Position numbers and translations under genes: made by a program | Notes under the pieces: generated by a model | What the model was told of the DNA's origin: nothing | The model's database searches: none | The model's input: only the letters and a program-made list of their open reading frames with translations | Assembly (NCBI RefSeq): GCF_009663685.2 | Contig: NZ_RCOG02000027.1 | Coordinates: 142,240-206,239, forward strand | Direction of reading: 5' to 3' | Length of the DNA: 64,000 nucleotides | DNA from: Cupriavidus sp. U2 | GTDB lineage: Bacteria > Pseudomonadota > Gammaproteobacteria > Burkholderiales > Burkholderiaceae | Part shown: in pieces, positions 16,029-24,857 of the stretch | How the letters are laid out: each line of letters starts with the position of its first letter | Numbering within the stretch: the first letter of the stretch is position 1

Positions 16029-18347
16029 ATGGCCTTCAAGTCAAAGCCACGCATCGAACCCTATCCCCATGCCGCCGCCGGATGGGGCGCGCTGAAATAC
16101 GTGGCCATCAACCTGATCAAGGAGCGCGTGCCCGGCCGCGACTACGCGATGCTGTTCCGGCAGAACAAGGCGGACGGCTTCGACTGCCCCGGCTGCGCCT
16201 GGCCAGACCGCGAACACGCCTCGACGTTCGAGTTCTGCGAAAACGGCGTGAAGGCCGTGGCCGCGGAATCCACCGGCAAGCGCGTGACAGCCGCATTCCT
16301 GGCGCAACACACGGTGACGGCCCTGATGGCGCAGACCGACTACGAACTGGAGCAGCACGGCCGCCTGACCGAGCCCGTGATCTACGACGGCCTGACGGAC
16401 ACGTACCGGGCGATCTCCTGGCAGGACGCATTCGCGCTGATCGGCACCCGCCTGCGCGCGCTGCCCGATCCGAACCAGGCGGCCTTCTACACCTCGGGCC
16501 GCGCCAGCAACGAGGCCGCGTTCCTGTACCAGTTGTTCGCGCGCATGGTCGGCACCAACAACTTCCCTGACTGCTCGAACATGTGCCACGAGGCCACCAG
16601 TCGCGGCATGCCCCATACGGTGGGTGTCGGCAAGGGCACCGTGACGCTGGAGGATTTCGAGACCTGCGACACCGTGCTGCTGTTCGGCCAGAACCCGGCC
16701 ACCAACCACCCGCGCATGCTGGCCGAACTGCGCGACTGTGCCCGGCGAGGCGCCACGCTGGTGTCGATCAACCCGCTGCGCGAACGTGGGCTGGAACGCT
16801 TCACCAGTCCGCAGAGCCCGGTGGAAATGCTGACCATGTCCGACACGAAGATCTGCTCGGTGTTCGTGCGCCCTACGCTGGGCGGCGACTACGCGCTGAT
16901 CAAGGGCGTGGTCAAGCGCGTGCTGGAACTGGACGACGCGGCGCTGGCCACGGGTGCGGCCCGCGTGCTTGACACCGCGTTCATCGCCGAACACACGCAC
17001 GGCTTCGACGCTTTCGCGGCCGACCTGCGTGCCGAATCTTGGACCGTCATCGAGCAGGAATCGGGCGTGCCGCGCGAGGACATCGAAGGTCTGGCCGCCA
17101 TCTACGCGCGTGGCCAGCGCGTGATCTGCACCTGGGGTATGGGGCTGACCCAGCACAAGCATTCGGTGCAGACCATCCAGATGCTGACCAACCTCATGAT
17201 GCTGCGCGGCAATATCGGGCGAGAAGGCGCGGGCCTGTGTCCCGTGCGGGGCCACTCGAACGTGCAGGGCAACCGCACGGTCGGCATCGAGGAGCAACCG
17301 ACGGAAGCCTTCCTCGACAAGCTCGGCGCGGCGTTCCGCTTCACCCCGCCACGCGAGCATGGCTACGACGTGGTGGAGAGCATCGAGGCCATGCTGCGCG
17401 GCGACGTGAAGATCTTCGTGGCGCTGGGCGGCAACTTCGCGGCGGCTACGCCGGACACGGCCCGCACGTGGGACGCGCTGCGCGCGTGCAACCTGACCGT
17501 GCATATCGCGACGAAGCTCAACCGCAGCCATCTGGTCCACGGCAAGGAGGCGTTGATTCTGCCCACGCTTGGCCGCACCGAGATCGATCTGCAGGACGGC
17601 GTGCCGCAGGGCGTAACGGTGGAAGACTCGGTCTCGAAGGTGCATATCTCGTTCGGGATGAATACGCCGGCGTCGCCAGACCTGATGTCCGAGACCGCGA
17701 TCATCGCCGGCCTGGCCCATGCCACGCTGGGCAGCGCCACCGTTGACTGGCGCTGGTACGCGCAGGACTACGCGCGCATTCGCGACAAGATCGCCGAGGT
17801 CGTCGACGGATTCGAGCACTACAACGCCCGCGTGGCGGTACCGGGCGGCTTTCACCTTTATGTGCCCGCGCGCGAGCGGCAATGGCACACGCCGTCCGGC
17901 AGGGCCGAATTCCTGGTCAACCCGCTGACCCCCGACACGCCGATCGCCCAGGCCCGCGCCCGCCACGGCGAACGGGTGATGACGCTGATGACCACGCGTT
18001 CGCACGACCAGTACAACACCACGATCTACGCGCTGGACGACCGCTACCGCGGCGTCTTCAGCCAGCGCCGCGTGGTGTTCATCCATCCGTCGGACCTGCA
18101 GATGTTTGGCCTGCGCGACGGCGAATGGGTCGACATGACCACGGTCTGGCACGACGATATCGAGCGGCGCGCCGACGGGTTCCGGCTGGTTGCCTACGAC
18201 ATTCCACGCGGTTGCGTGGCGGCCTATTATCCCGAGGCCAACCCCCTGGTGCCGCTGGACAGCGTGGCCGACGTCTGCAATACACCGACTTCAAAATCGG
18301 TACCGGTGCTGCTGCATCGGGCCAGCGCGCCTACCGTATCTCTTTGA
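16029..18347 (+). CDS. FdhF/YdeP-family molybdopterin oxidoreductase
   Basis: The 772-residue protein belongs to the DMSO-reductase superfamily and matches YdeP in length and layout. It lacks the N-terminal 4Fe-4S cluster motif of true formate dehydrogenases; only CPGC at 53-56 and Cys70 remain near that position. Molybdopterin-binding blocks are visible: LLFGQNPATNHPRM, GLTQHKHSVQTIQML, RGHSNVQGNRTVG and the C-terminal MTTRSHDQYNTTIY segment of the dinucleotide-binding domain. YdeP has been linked to acid resistance in E. coli; the reaction is unknown. There is no Tat signal, so it is cytoplasmic. The ATG at 16029 has an AGGCAGGAG site. It stands alone on its strand. Confidence 0.9.
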   Translation: MAFKSKPRIEPYPHAAAGWGALKYVAINLIKERVPGRDYAMLFRQNKADGFDCPGCAWPDREHASTFEFCENGVKAVAAESTGKRVTAAFLAQHTVTALMAQTDYELEQHGRLTEPVIYDGLTDTYRAISWQDAFALIGTRLRALPDPNQAAFYTSGRASNEAAFLYQLFARMVGTNNFPDCSNMCHEATSRGMPHTVGVGKGTVTLEDFETCDTVLLFGQNPATNHPRMLAELRDCARRGATLVSINPLRERGLERFTSPQSPVEMLTMSDTKICSVFVRPTLGGDYALIKGVVKRVLELDDAALATGAARVLDTAFIAEHTHGFDAFAADLRAESWTVIEQESGVPREDIEGLAAIYARGQRVICTWGMGLTQHKHSVQTIQMLTNLMMLRGNIGREGAGLCPVRGHSNVQGNRTVGIEEQPTEAFLDKLGAAFRFTPPREHGYDVVESIEAMLRGDVKIFVALGGNFAAATPDTARTWDALRACNLTVHIATKLNRSHLVHGKEALILPTLGRTEIDLQDGVPQGVTVEDSVSKVHISFGMNTPASPDLMSETAIIAGLAHATLGSATVDWRWYAQDYARIRDKIAEVVDGFEHYNARVAVPGGFHLYVPARERQWHTPSGRAEFLVNPLTPDTPIAQARARHGERVMTLMTTRSHDQYNTTIYALDDRYRGVFSQRRVVFIHPSDLQMFGLRDGEWVDMTTVWHDDIERRADGFRLVAYDIPRGCVAAYYPEANPLVPLDSVADVCNTPTSKSVPVLLHRASAPTVSL

Positions 18348-18807
18348 GCGTCAACGCATTGGGCGCCTGATATCTCGACGCCTGGCCCCCGGCCACTGCC
18401 ATCCGCTGGCAAGTGGCCCTTTTCATGGCCGCCGCCGTGGCAATGTCTGCGGCTTTTGCGCAACGAAATCTGCACCAGATTGGCCCACGCGGCACGCACT
18501 CCGCAACAACCGAGGTGCCACCCCCCGGCAGAAAACCTCCGGTTTCCGTCATGTACAGGTCATCGACCCGGCTGTATCCGGCGCCCCGTCAAGCGGTGAC
18601 GATCCTCGTCACCACAAGGCGCAATTTTTGTCACCCGATGCGCCAGATAATGACAATTGACATCTATTTAAGCGGCTCACGATAATCGCGGCGGCTACAG
18701 GGAATGGGCCGTTTCGCGGCGCATGGCAGCTGTCCGTGCCGAAGCCGGGAACAAAAAATCGAGAACGGAGCCCGGCGCGGCTCGGATAAGAACGAAGGGT
18801 CAATACA
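18348..18807. other. 460-base intergenic region with a strong promoter
   Basis: No gene is supported in this stretch. Apart from the sigma-70-like promoter at 18657-18686, the only feature is a leader of roughly 115 bases between the predicted transcription start and the ATG at 18808, ending in an AACGAAGGG ribosome binding site. The leader is long enough to hold a regulatory element, but no known riboswitch pattern was recognised. Confidence 0.5.
18657..18686 (+). promoter_or_regulatory. Sigma-70-type promoter of the di-heme lipoprotein operon
   Basis: A perfect -35 box TTGACA (18657-18662) is followed after 18 bases by GATAAT (18681-18686), five of six matches to the -10 consensus. This is unusually close to consensus for such GC-rich DNA. 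Transcription would start near 18693. Confidence 0.7.
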
Positions 18808-20931
18808 ATGAAAAAAATCGCTCACCATCGTGGGCCGGCACTGCTGCTGGCCGCCGTATTCATGGCCGCTGCGTGCGGCGGAGGGGGCGGTGACGGCAGT
18901 CCGGCGCCTGCGCCGACTGTCACGCCATCGCTCTACGAACCGCTGTACGGTGCCGATACGCCGGTCATGGAACAGATCCAGTACCGGGAGCCCGACGGCA
19001 CGCTGGTCACGATGATGGGCTCGCGCCCGACCGAGCGCCACGCGCGCGAGCGCGGCGAACCCTGGGACGCCCCGGACGCGGGTCCGGGCCGCTACCTGAC
19101 CTTCCCCACGTTCTACTTCCAGAACCGCACGTTCGGCCTGGAAATCCGCGACCACGTACCCGCCGGCAAGCAGCTGATCGAGGTCTATCTGCGCGTGAAC
19201 CAGGGCATCTTCGATGGCACCACGTTCAGCCTGTTCCGCAACGTGCTCGATCCCACCGTGCGTGACTATGGCTGGTCGCTGAACTACGGTTTCAACAATC
19301 CGAAGGAAGGCGGTCTGCCGATCTGCCGCGAGAACCAGCCGCGCGAAGACTGCATGATGACCTTCGACTCGAACTGGCGCACCGACCCGCACAGTCCGCT
19401 GAAGATCGGCGACAAGGTCGAGCTGGCCCCGGCGCCGCGGCTCAAGCGCGACCCGGTGGTGGATGGCGGCGGCAGCCGCTACTACTCGTTCGAGCAGCTC
19501 TACATCGTGGGCGTGGGCATGCGCCCGTGGTACGGCATCGCCCCGAACCTCGATTCCGAACCGCTGCCCGACGACGCCCTGCTGGGCGGCCAGGCCAGCC
19601 TGTCGTACAACTACTCGGAAGAACCGATGCGGGTCTTCCAGCAGATGGCCAACAACATCGGCATCACCAATACCCAGCGATTCGTCGAAGGACGCCGGCT
19701 GTTCCACACATCGTTCGCCGACGGCACGCACTCCGAGCACGATCGCGACAACCCCGTGTTCGCGGCCCATATCGGTCAGCTCGGCGCGCGCTACAACCAG
19801 CCGCGCTGCATCGAATGCCACACCAACAACGGCCGCAGCAAGCCGCTGGCGCTGGGCGCGAAGCTGGATACGATGTCGTTCCTGACCGCCAGCGGCGACG
19901 GCACGGGCCCCGACCCCGTCTACGGCCACAACGTGCAGCAGCACGCGCAGGATGCCAAGGCGGCCGCCTACGACGTCACCGTGCAGTCGTTCGACACCAC
20001 CGTGCGCACGTTGCCCGATGGCGAGAAAGTGGAACTGGTCAAGCCGGTCTTCGCGTTCAGGGGCCCGGTTCCGGGACGCTACTCGGCGCGCCAGGCCGCG
20101 CAGGTCATCGGCATGGGGCTGCTGGAGGCCATTCCCGAGTCCACCATCCTTGGCCTGGCCGATCCCGATGACGCCAATGGCGACGGCATCCGCGGCGTGG
20201 CCAACCTCGTGGTGGACCCGCAGACGGGCAAGACCCACGTCGGCCGCTTTGGCTGGAAGGCATCGAAGGGCAGCATCCGCCAGCAGGTGGCCGACGCGCT
20301 GATCAAGGACCTCGGCGTGACGTCGCCCGTGTTCCCCGACTACGGCTGCCAGCGTGGGGCTGCGAACTGCCACACGGTCACCACGCCGACGTCTGTCAGC
20401 GAGAACGAACTGCAGCGCATGACGCACTACCTGTCGCTGATCGCCGTGCCGGCCCAGCGCAAGCTGCGCAGCGGCTTCCCCGACGGCGTCCGTGTGTCGC
20501 CCGAGCATGATGTGGATCCGGCCCGAATCGCGCGCGGCACCGACCTGTTCACGCAGGTGCGCTGCGCGGCCTGCCATACGCCAACCTTGAAGACCGGCGC
20601 CACGCACCCATTTGCCGAGCTTCGCGAGCAGGTCATTCATCCGTACACCGACCTGCTGCTGCACGACATGGGGCCCGACCTGGCCGACACGCTGTCCGAG
20701 GGCCGCGCGTATCCGAGCCAGTGGCGCACGGCGCCGCTGTGGGGCATCGGCTCGCTGCGCTTCGTGCAGGGTGGCGACGCCAGCGTGCGCCTGCTGCATG
20801 ACGGCCGCGCCCGCACCATCCCGGAAGCCGTGCTCTGGCATGGCGGCGAGGCCACCGACAGCCGCAAACGCTACGAAGCCCTGCCGAAGGCCGACCGCGA
20901 CGCGATCACGGCGTTCCTGCAATCGCTGTAG
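18808..20931 (+). CDS. Di-heme oxidoreductase family lipoprotein (DHOR)
   Basis: The 707-residue protein has a lipoprotein signal with Cys23 in AACGGGGG, then a large periplasmic body with two c-type heme sites: CIECH at 334-338 and CAACH at 586-590. The second lies in a MauG/DHOR-like C-terminal region containing HTPTLKTGATH, YPSQWRTAPLWGIG and LLHDGRARTIPEAVLWHGGEA. This is the layout of the DUF1111/DHOR family, putative peroxidases or thiol/peptide oxidases. A long N-terminal region of about 300 residues precedes the heme part. It shares an operon with the glycoside hydrolase lipoprotein 31 bases downstream, and a strong promoter lies 120 bases upstream. The substrate is unknown. Confidence 0.92.
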   Translation: MKKIAHHRGPALLLAAVFMAAACGGGGGDGSPAPAPTVTPSLYEPLYGADTPVMEQIQYREPDGTLVTMMGSRPTERHARERGEPWDAPDAGPGRYLTFPTFYFQNRTFGLEIRDHVPAGKQLIEVYLRVNQGIFDGTTFSLFRNVLDPTVRDYGWSLNYGFNNPKEGGLPICRENQPREDCMMTFDSNWRTDPHSPLKIGDKVELAPAPRLKRDPVVDGGGSRYYSFEQLYIVGVGMRPWYGIAPNLDSEPLPDDALLGGQASLSYNYSEEPMRVFQQMANNIGITNTQRFVEGRRLFHTSFADGTHSEHDRDNPVFAAHIGQLGARYNQPRCIECHTNNGRSKPLALGAKLDTMSFLTASGDGTGPDPVYGHNVQQHAQDAKAAAYDVTVQSFDTTVRTLPDGEKVELVKPVFAFRGPVPGRYSARQAAQVIGMGLLEAIPESTILGLADPDDANGDGIRGVANLVVDPQTGKTHVGRFGWKASKGSIRQQVADALIKDLGVTSPVFPDYGCQRGAANCHTVTTPTSVSENELQRMTHYLSLIAVPAQRKLRSGFPDGVRVSPEHDVDPARIARGTDLFTQVRCAACHTPTLKTGATHPFAELREQVIHPYTDLLLHDMGPDLADTLSEGRAYPSQWRTAPLWGIGSLRFVQGGDASVRLLHDGRARTIPEAVLWHGGEATDSRKRYEALPKADRDAITAFLQSL

Positions 20932-20962
20932 CGCGCGCAGGCGCCAGAACACGGAAACTCAC

Positions 20963-21922
20963 ATGCTGATGCACACCCTACGCAGCCGGGCCATGGCGCC
21001 GCTGCTCATGGCTTTCGCGCTGGCCGCCTGCGGTGGCGGCGGCGACGGCGGCACCCCGGCGTCCGCGAACGGCGGCTCCGCCGGCCACCTCTCGCCAAGC
21101 ACGCCGACCGCGCCCACCACGCCGCCGTCCGCCACGCCGGGCGTGACCAAGAGCGCCAAGCGCGGCATCGCCTACGACCTGTCCAGCAAGGCCGACCTGG
21201 CGGCGCTGGCCCCCGGGGTATCGTGGTGGTACAACTGGTCGCCCAGACCCAGCGCATCGGCACCCGCCGACCCGCGCGCCGCCTATGGCATGGACTTCGT
21301 GCCGATGCTCTGGAACGACTACGCGTTCGATGCCGCCACGGTGGAGGCCTGGCTGAAGGGCCACCCGGAGGTCAAGTACCTGCTGCTGATGAACGAGCCG
21401 AACCTGACGGACCAGGCCAACCTGTCGCCTGCCGCGGCCGCCGCCGCATGGCCGCAGTTCGAGGCCATCGCCGGCCGCACCGGTGTCAAGCTGGTAGGCC
21501 CGGCCATCACGTGGGGCACCATGCCGGGCTACAGCGATCCCGTGGTGTGGCTCGACGCGTTCTACAACGCGTATCGCGCCGCCAACGGCAACCGCAATCC
21601 CCAGATCGATTACCTGGCCTTCCACTGGTACGACTATGGCCTGGGCGGGCAACTGGACCGCCTGGCCAGGTACGGCAAACCGTTCTGGGTCACCGAATTC
21701 GCCAACTGGCACGGCAATGCCGACGGCGCACAGGTCGATACGCTGGAAAAGCAGAAGACGCAGATGCGCGACATGGTGGCCACCTGCGAGCAGCGCCCCG
21801 ATGTCTTCCGCTACGCATGGTTCACGGGCCGCTGGAACCCCGATCCGCATTTCACCAGCCTGCTGGGCGCCGATGGCGAACTGTCGGAACTGGGCCGCTA
21901 TTACCTGAGCCTGCCGTTCTGA
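20963..21922 (+). CDS. GH128-type glycoside hydrolase lipoprotein
   Basis: The 319-residue protein has a lipoprotein signal with lipobox LAAC at residues 20-23 followed by GGGG, a Ser/Pro/Thr linker to about residue 65, then a TIM-barrel catalytic domain. It begins KRGIAYDLSS, has the acid/base candidate Glu145 in LLLMNEPNL and the nucleophile candidate Glu245 in FWVTEFANW, and WYDYGLGG between them. This matches GH128 (Glyco_hydro_cc), whose known members cleave beta-1,3-glucans. A surface lipoprotein acting on fungal or plant glucan is likely. The starts at 20963 and 20972 are both possible. It follows the di-heme gene by 31 bases. Confidence 0.85.
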   Translation: MLMHTLRSRAMAPLLMAFALAACGGGGDGGTPASANGGSAGHLSPSTPTAPTTPPSATPGVTKSAKRGIAYDLSSKADLAALAPGVSWWYNWSPRPSASAPADPRAAYGMDFVPMLWNDYAFDAATVEAWLKGHPEVKYLLLMNEPNLTDQANLSPAAAAAAWPQFEAIAGRTGVKLVGPAITWGTMPGYSDPVVWLDAFYNAYRAANGNRNPQIDYLAFHWYDYGLGGQLDRLARYGKPFWVTEFANWHGNADGAQVDTLEKQKTQMRDMVATCEQRPDVFRYAWFTGRWNPDPHFTSLLGADGELSELGRYYLSLPF

Positions 21923-21954
21923 CAACAGGCCCGGTTTGGGTTGGACTGCCGCGC

Positions 21955-22956
21955 CTAGCGGGACAGGTGGCGCTCCGATCCATGGGCCGGCGGCGTCACC
22001 GGTGCCGCCAGGGTTGGCGTCCCTGGCACGCGCGCCGCAGCCACCGCTTCGCGCTCCACACGGATCTGGTCGATCTCGGCCCCCACATCGCCCGCCTCGC
22101 TCACGCCCATCGCGAGGACCACGGTGCCCCGCGCCACCGGCACCGGCACCGGCGGCGACATGCCGCTGCATTGCGCCGTGATGCATGGCATGCCGTCGCC
22201 GCCCAACGGCACCCGGGCGATGGTGGTGGCCGCCGAACCCAGTTCGGCAAACGTTGCCGCGCCTTCGCCATTGACCACGAGCTGCCGGGTCACCAGCGCG
22301 AACGACACCGCGATCTGCGCCGGTCGCGCACCGTTGCCCGCGGCCGTCTTCGAAATCGTGTTCGCAGCCCGGATATAGAGTGGACGGAAGCGGAAGTAGT
22401 CGGTGAACTTGCCGTCCTGCAGCCGCTGCTCGATGGCCAGCACGGCCACCAGCCCGGGGCGCGACGGCGCATCGGCCAGCGCATAGCGTGCGAACACCGC
22501 GCAACGGACCCCACGGAATCCTGCCGCCGAGAAGCTCACATCGACAGTGCTGGCGTCGATTGCTTCGCGCTTCAGTTGTTCAGGGCTGCCCTGGTCCTTG
22601 CCGGCGTAGAGGTCGGCCTCGAGCCGCGTACCGCTGGCCACGAACGCGGTGCCGGCTGCGGTGGCGGCCCGGCCGGGCGAAGCCGATGCGTTCGAGGAAG
22701 ATCTCGACGGGGTCTCGGCGCACTGCGACGACGCCAGCAGGTCCTTGATTTCGCGGTTCTCGGGCAGGGCCAGCAGGGCCCCCAGATCCTTGTCCGCCGA
22801 CCAGTCCTTGCCGGCGGCCACCCAGGCCTGCGCCGCGCGCTTCGGTTTGCCACTGAGGTCGTCGGCCTTGAAGGCCGATACCGGTGGCACTTTCGGTGTC
22901 GATGTGCAGCCGGCGGCGAGCATGCAGCCGGCAGCGAGTCCCAAGAAGGTCCTCAT
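21955..22956 (-). CDS. Lipoprotein of unknown function
   Basis: The 333-residue protein has a clear lipoprotein signal with lipobox AAGC at residue 17. The mature part is mostly soluble, with a Ser/Ala-rich stretch near 80-105 and a Pro/Ala-rich tail. Cysteines occur singly near residues 79 and 152 and as a pair in MPCITAQC near 263. I do not recognise a family. It is convergent with the glycoside hydrolase (32 bases apart) and divergent from the GST gene. It could be an envelope component, but there is no direct clue to its job. Confidence 0.8.
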   Translation of the reverse strand: MRTFLGLAAGCMLAAGCTSTPKVPPVSAFKADDLSGKPKRAAQAWVAAGKDWSADKDLGALLALPENREIKDLLASSQCAETPSRSSSNASASPGRAATAAGTAFVASGTRLEADLYAGKDQGSPEQLKREAIDASTVDVSFSAAGFRGVRCAVFARYALADAPSRPGLVAVLAIEQRLQDGKFTDYFRFRPLYIRAANTISKTAAGNGARPAQIAVSFALVTRQLVVNGEGAATFAELGSAATTIARVPLGGDGMPCITAQCSGMSPPVPVPVARGTVVLAMGVSEAGDVGAEIDQIRVEREAVAAARVPGTPTLAAPVTPPAHGSERHLSR

Positions 22957-23199
22957 GCTGCCCTCCCTTGAAAGAAGCTAGAGGATATGGCCCGCCCGTG
23001 CGCGGCCGATACCATCCAGATGACTGAACAGCCAAATGGAGAGTAGTCATCGGGGCGCATCGATGCCAGTGCGTGTCAGGCCGGCGCAACGGTCCGGCGT
23101 GGCCCGCAGTGTCAAGGATATTTACCGGCTGCCAGGCGAAACTGCGCCAAAGCCATTACCATGGCCGTTTTCGCCCACAAAACGACAAAGCTCATCACG

Positions 23200-23907
23200 A
23201 TGACCGTTCTGTCCGACTTTCCGATCACCGGCAAATGGCCGGCACAACATCCCGACCGCCTGCAGCTGTATTCGCTCAATACCCCTAACGGCATCAAGGT
23301 ATCGCTGATGCTGGAAGAAACCGGGCTGCCCTACGAGCCGCACCTGGTGCGCTTCGACAAGCACGACCAGACCTCGCCCGAATTCCTGTCGCTGAACCCG
23401 AACAACAAGATCCCGGCGATCATCGACCCCAACGGCCCTGGCGGCCAGCCGCTGGCGCTGTGGGAATCGGGCGCGATCCTGGTGTACCTGGCCGACAAGA
23501 CCGGCAAGTTCATGCCGGCCGACCCCGCGCTGCGCTACGAGACCCTGCAGTGGGTCATGTGGCAGATGGGCGGTATCGGCCCGATGTTTGGCCAGGTGGG
23601 CTTCTTCCACAAGTTCGCGGGCAAGGACTACGAGGACAAGCGTCCGCGCGACCGCTATGTGGCCGAATCGAAGCGGCTGCTGAACGTGCTGAACGAACGC
23701 CTCAAGGGCCGCCAGTGGATCATGGGCGATGACTGCTCCATTGCCGACATCGCCACGTTCCCGTGGGTGCGCAATCTGCTGGGTTTCTACGAGGCAGGCG
23801 ACCTGGTGGGCATCCAGGACTTTCCCGAAGTGTCGCGGGTGCTGGCCGCCTTTGTGGCGCGACCGGCCGTGCAGCGCGCGGTCGATATTCCGAAGCGGCC
23901 GGATTAA
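23200..23907 (+). CDS. Glutathione S-transferase, nu-class (YfcG/YghU-like)
   Basis: The 235-residue protein has a thioredoxin-fold N-domain (about 15-100) beginning LQLYSLNTPNGIKVSLMLEE. The TPNG motif is the hallmark of YfcG/YghU proteins, which act as disulfide reductases and have peroxidase activity. LNPNNKIPAI carries the cis-Pro and ALWESGAILVYLA the glutathione-binding Glu-Ser. The helical C-domain contains WQMGGIGPMFGQ, also typical of this group. The frame starts at 23161, but the ATG at 23200 gives the conserved length. The gene stands alone and is convergent with the IclR gene 30 bases downstream. Confidence 0.93.
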   Translation: MTVLSDFPITGKWPAQHPDRLQLYSLNTPNGIKVSLMLEETGLPYEPHLVRFDKHDQTSPEFLSLNPNNKIPAIIDPNGPGGQPLALWESGAILVYLADKTGKFMPADPALRYETLQWVMWQMGGIGPMFGQVGFFHKFAGKDYEDKRPRDRYVAESKRLLNVLNERLKGRQWIMGDDCSIADIATFPWVRNLLGFYEAGDLVGIQDFPEVSRVLAAFVARPAVQRAVDIPKRPD

Positions 23908-23937
23908 CGCGGACGGCATCGGGCCGCCCCCCCGGGA

Positions 23938-24756
23938 TCAGCCCGCGAACCCCAGCAAGACGCTGATGGCCGCGGCTTCCTCGCGCACCGCGCGGCCGAT
24001 CGGTCCGTCGATCGACGGATCGAAGCCGCCGGTGGCGCCCAGCGCGGTCAGCACCGCGCAAACGCGGCCGGTGTAATCGCGCACCGGCGCCGCCACCGCA
24101 CTGATACCTTTGAGGTTGGTATCGCGCACCGCCGCGCAGCCTTGCGCCCGCACGGGGTCGCGCAACGCCCCCAGCGGGTTGTTCGCATCCAGGTCGGCGC
24201 GTTGCCCCGGCGTCAGCGCATCGAATTCCGCACGCGCCAGCGCCTGCACGTTCGAATCGTCGAGCATGCCCAGAAACACCCGGCCCGTGGCCGACCACAG
24301 CAGCGGCATCACGGACCCCACCCGCACGTTCACCGTCACCGGCAGGCCCGGCTCCTCGATCCGTACGATGGTGGGCCCCTTGTTGCCCATCACCGCGATA
24401 AAGCACGTCACCTCCAGCCGCTCGCGCAGCCGCACCAGCGAGGCTTCGGACAGCCGGATCGGGTCGGCCTGGCGCATCGCGGCCAGCCCGATCTGTAGCG
24501 CCTCGATGCCCAGGTGGTACTGCTGGGTATTGGCTTCCTGTGCAACGAATCCTTCCTCCATCAGGCTCACCAGGTAGCGGTGCACCTTGGCCGGGCTTTC
24601 GCCGATCTGCCCCGCGATGGCCGTCAGGCTGGCGCGCCCGCCCAGGCGGGCCAGCGTCTTGAGCACGGCCATGCCGGTTTCAGCCGCCTGCACGCGCTGG
24701 CGGCGTTCGCGCGGACGGGGGCTGGGGTCCGGAGTGATTTCGGTAGCGGATGTCAT
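23938..24756 (-). CDS. IclR-family transcriptional regulator
   Basis: The 272-residue regulator has a winged helix-turn-helix (about 22-85, with ASLTAIAGQIGESPAKVHRYLVSL) and a C-terminal GAF-like effector domain (about 100-265, with VRVGSVMPLLWSATGRVFLGML and ISAVAAPVRDYTG). It is divergent from the Bug protein/P450 operon, and the 101-base intergenic region holds a palindrome and a near-perfect direct repeat that make good operator candidates. It therefore probably controls that operon in response to its substrate or a product. Confidence 0.93.
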   Translation of the reverse strand: MTSATEITPDPSPRPRERRQRVQAAETGMAVLKTLARLGGRASLTAIAGQIGESPAKVHRYLVSLMEEGFVAQEANTQQYHLGIEALQIGLAAMRQADPIRLSEASLVRLRERLEVTCFIAVMGNKGPTIVRIEEPGLPVTVNVRVGSVMPLLWSATGRVFLGMLDDSNVQALARAEFDALTPGQRADLDANNPLGALRDPVRAQGCAAVRDTNLKGISAVAAPVRDYTGRVCAVLTALGATGGFDPSIDGPIGRAVREEAAAISVLLGFAG

Positions 24757-24780
24757 GGCGCCCGAGGTTAACCCTCATTC

Positions 24781-24813
24781 ATGAATTACGCAATGCGTAT
24801 ATGATTTACGCAA
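24781..24813. promoter_or_regulatory. Candidate IclR operator with repeat and palindrome
   Basis: Two direct repeats, ATGAATTACGCAA (24781-24793) and ATGATTTACGCAA (24801-24813), differ at one base and start exactly 20 bases apart, close to two helix turns. The first repeat runs into a perfect palindrome TACGCA-A-TGCGTA (24787-24799). The block sits between the divergent IclR and Bug/P450 genes, where the regulator is expected to bind. Confidence 0.7.
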
Positions 24814-24857
24814 AACAGGCCGACCACTATGCGGCCAAATCCCGAGGAGACAACCCG

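Noticed and set aside
16041..18152. A 703-codon minus-strand open frame
   Set aside because: It lies wholly antisense to the YdeP-like gene. High GC leaves the opposite strand free of stops; the translation is Arg/His/Val-rich with no domain.
16029..18347. Catalytic formate dehydrogenase (FdhF)
   Set aside because: The N-terminal 4Fe-4S binding motif is missing and the layout fits YdeP; no fdhD, fdsB or fdsG-like partner genes adjoin it.
18664..20952. A 762-codon minus-strand open frame
   Set aside because: It is the shadow of the di-heme lipoprotein gene, which has clear heme motifs, a signal peptide and a strong promoter on the plus strand.
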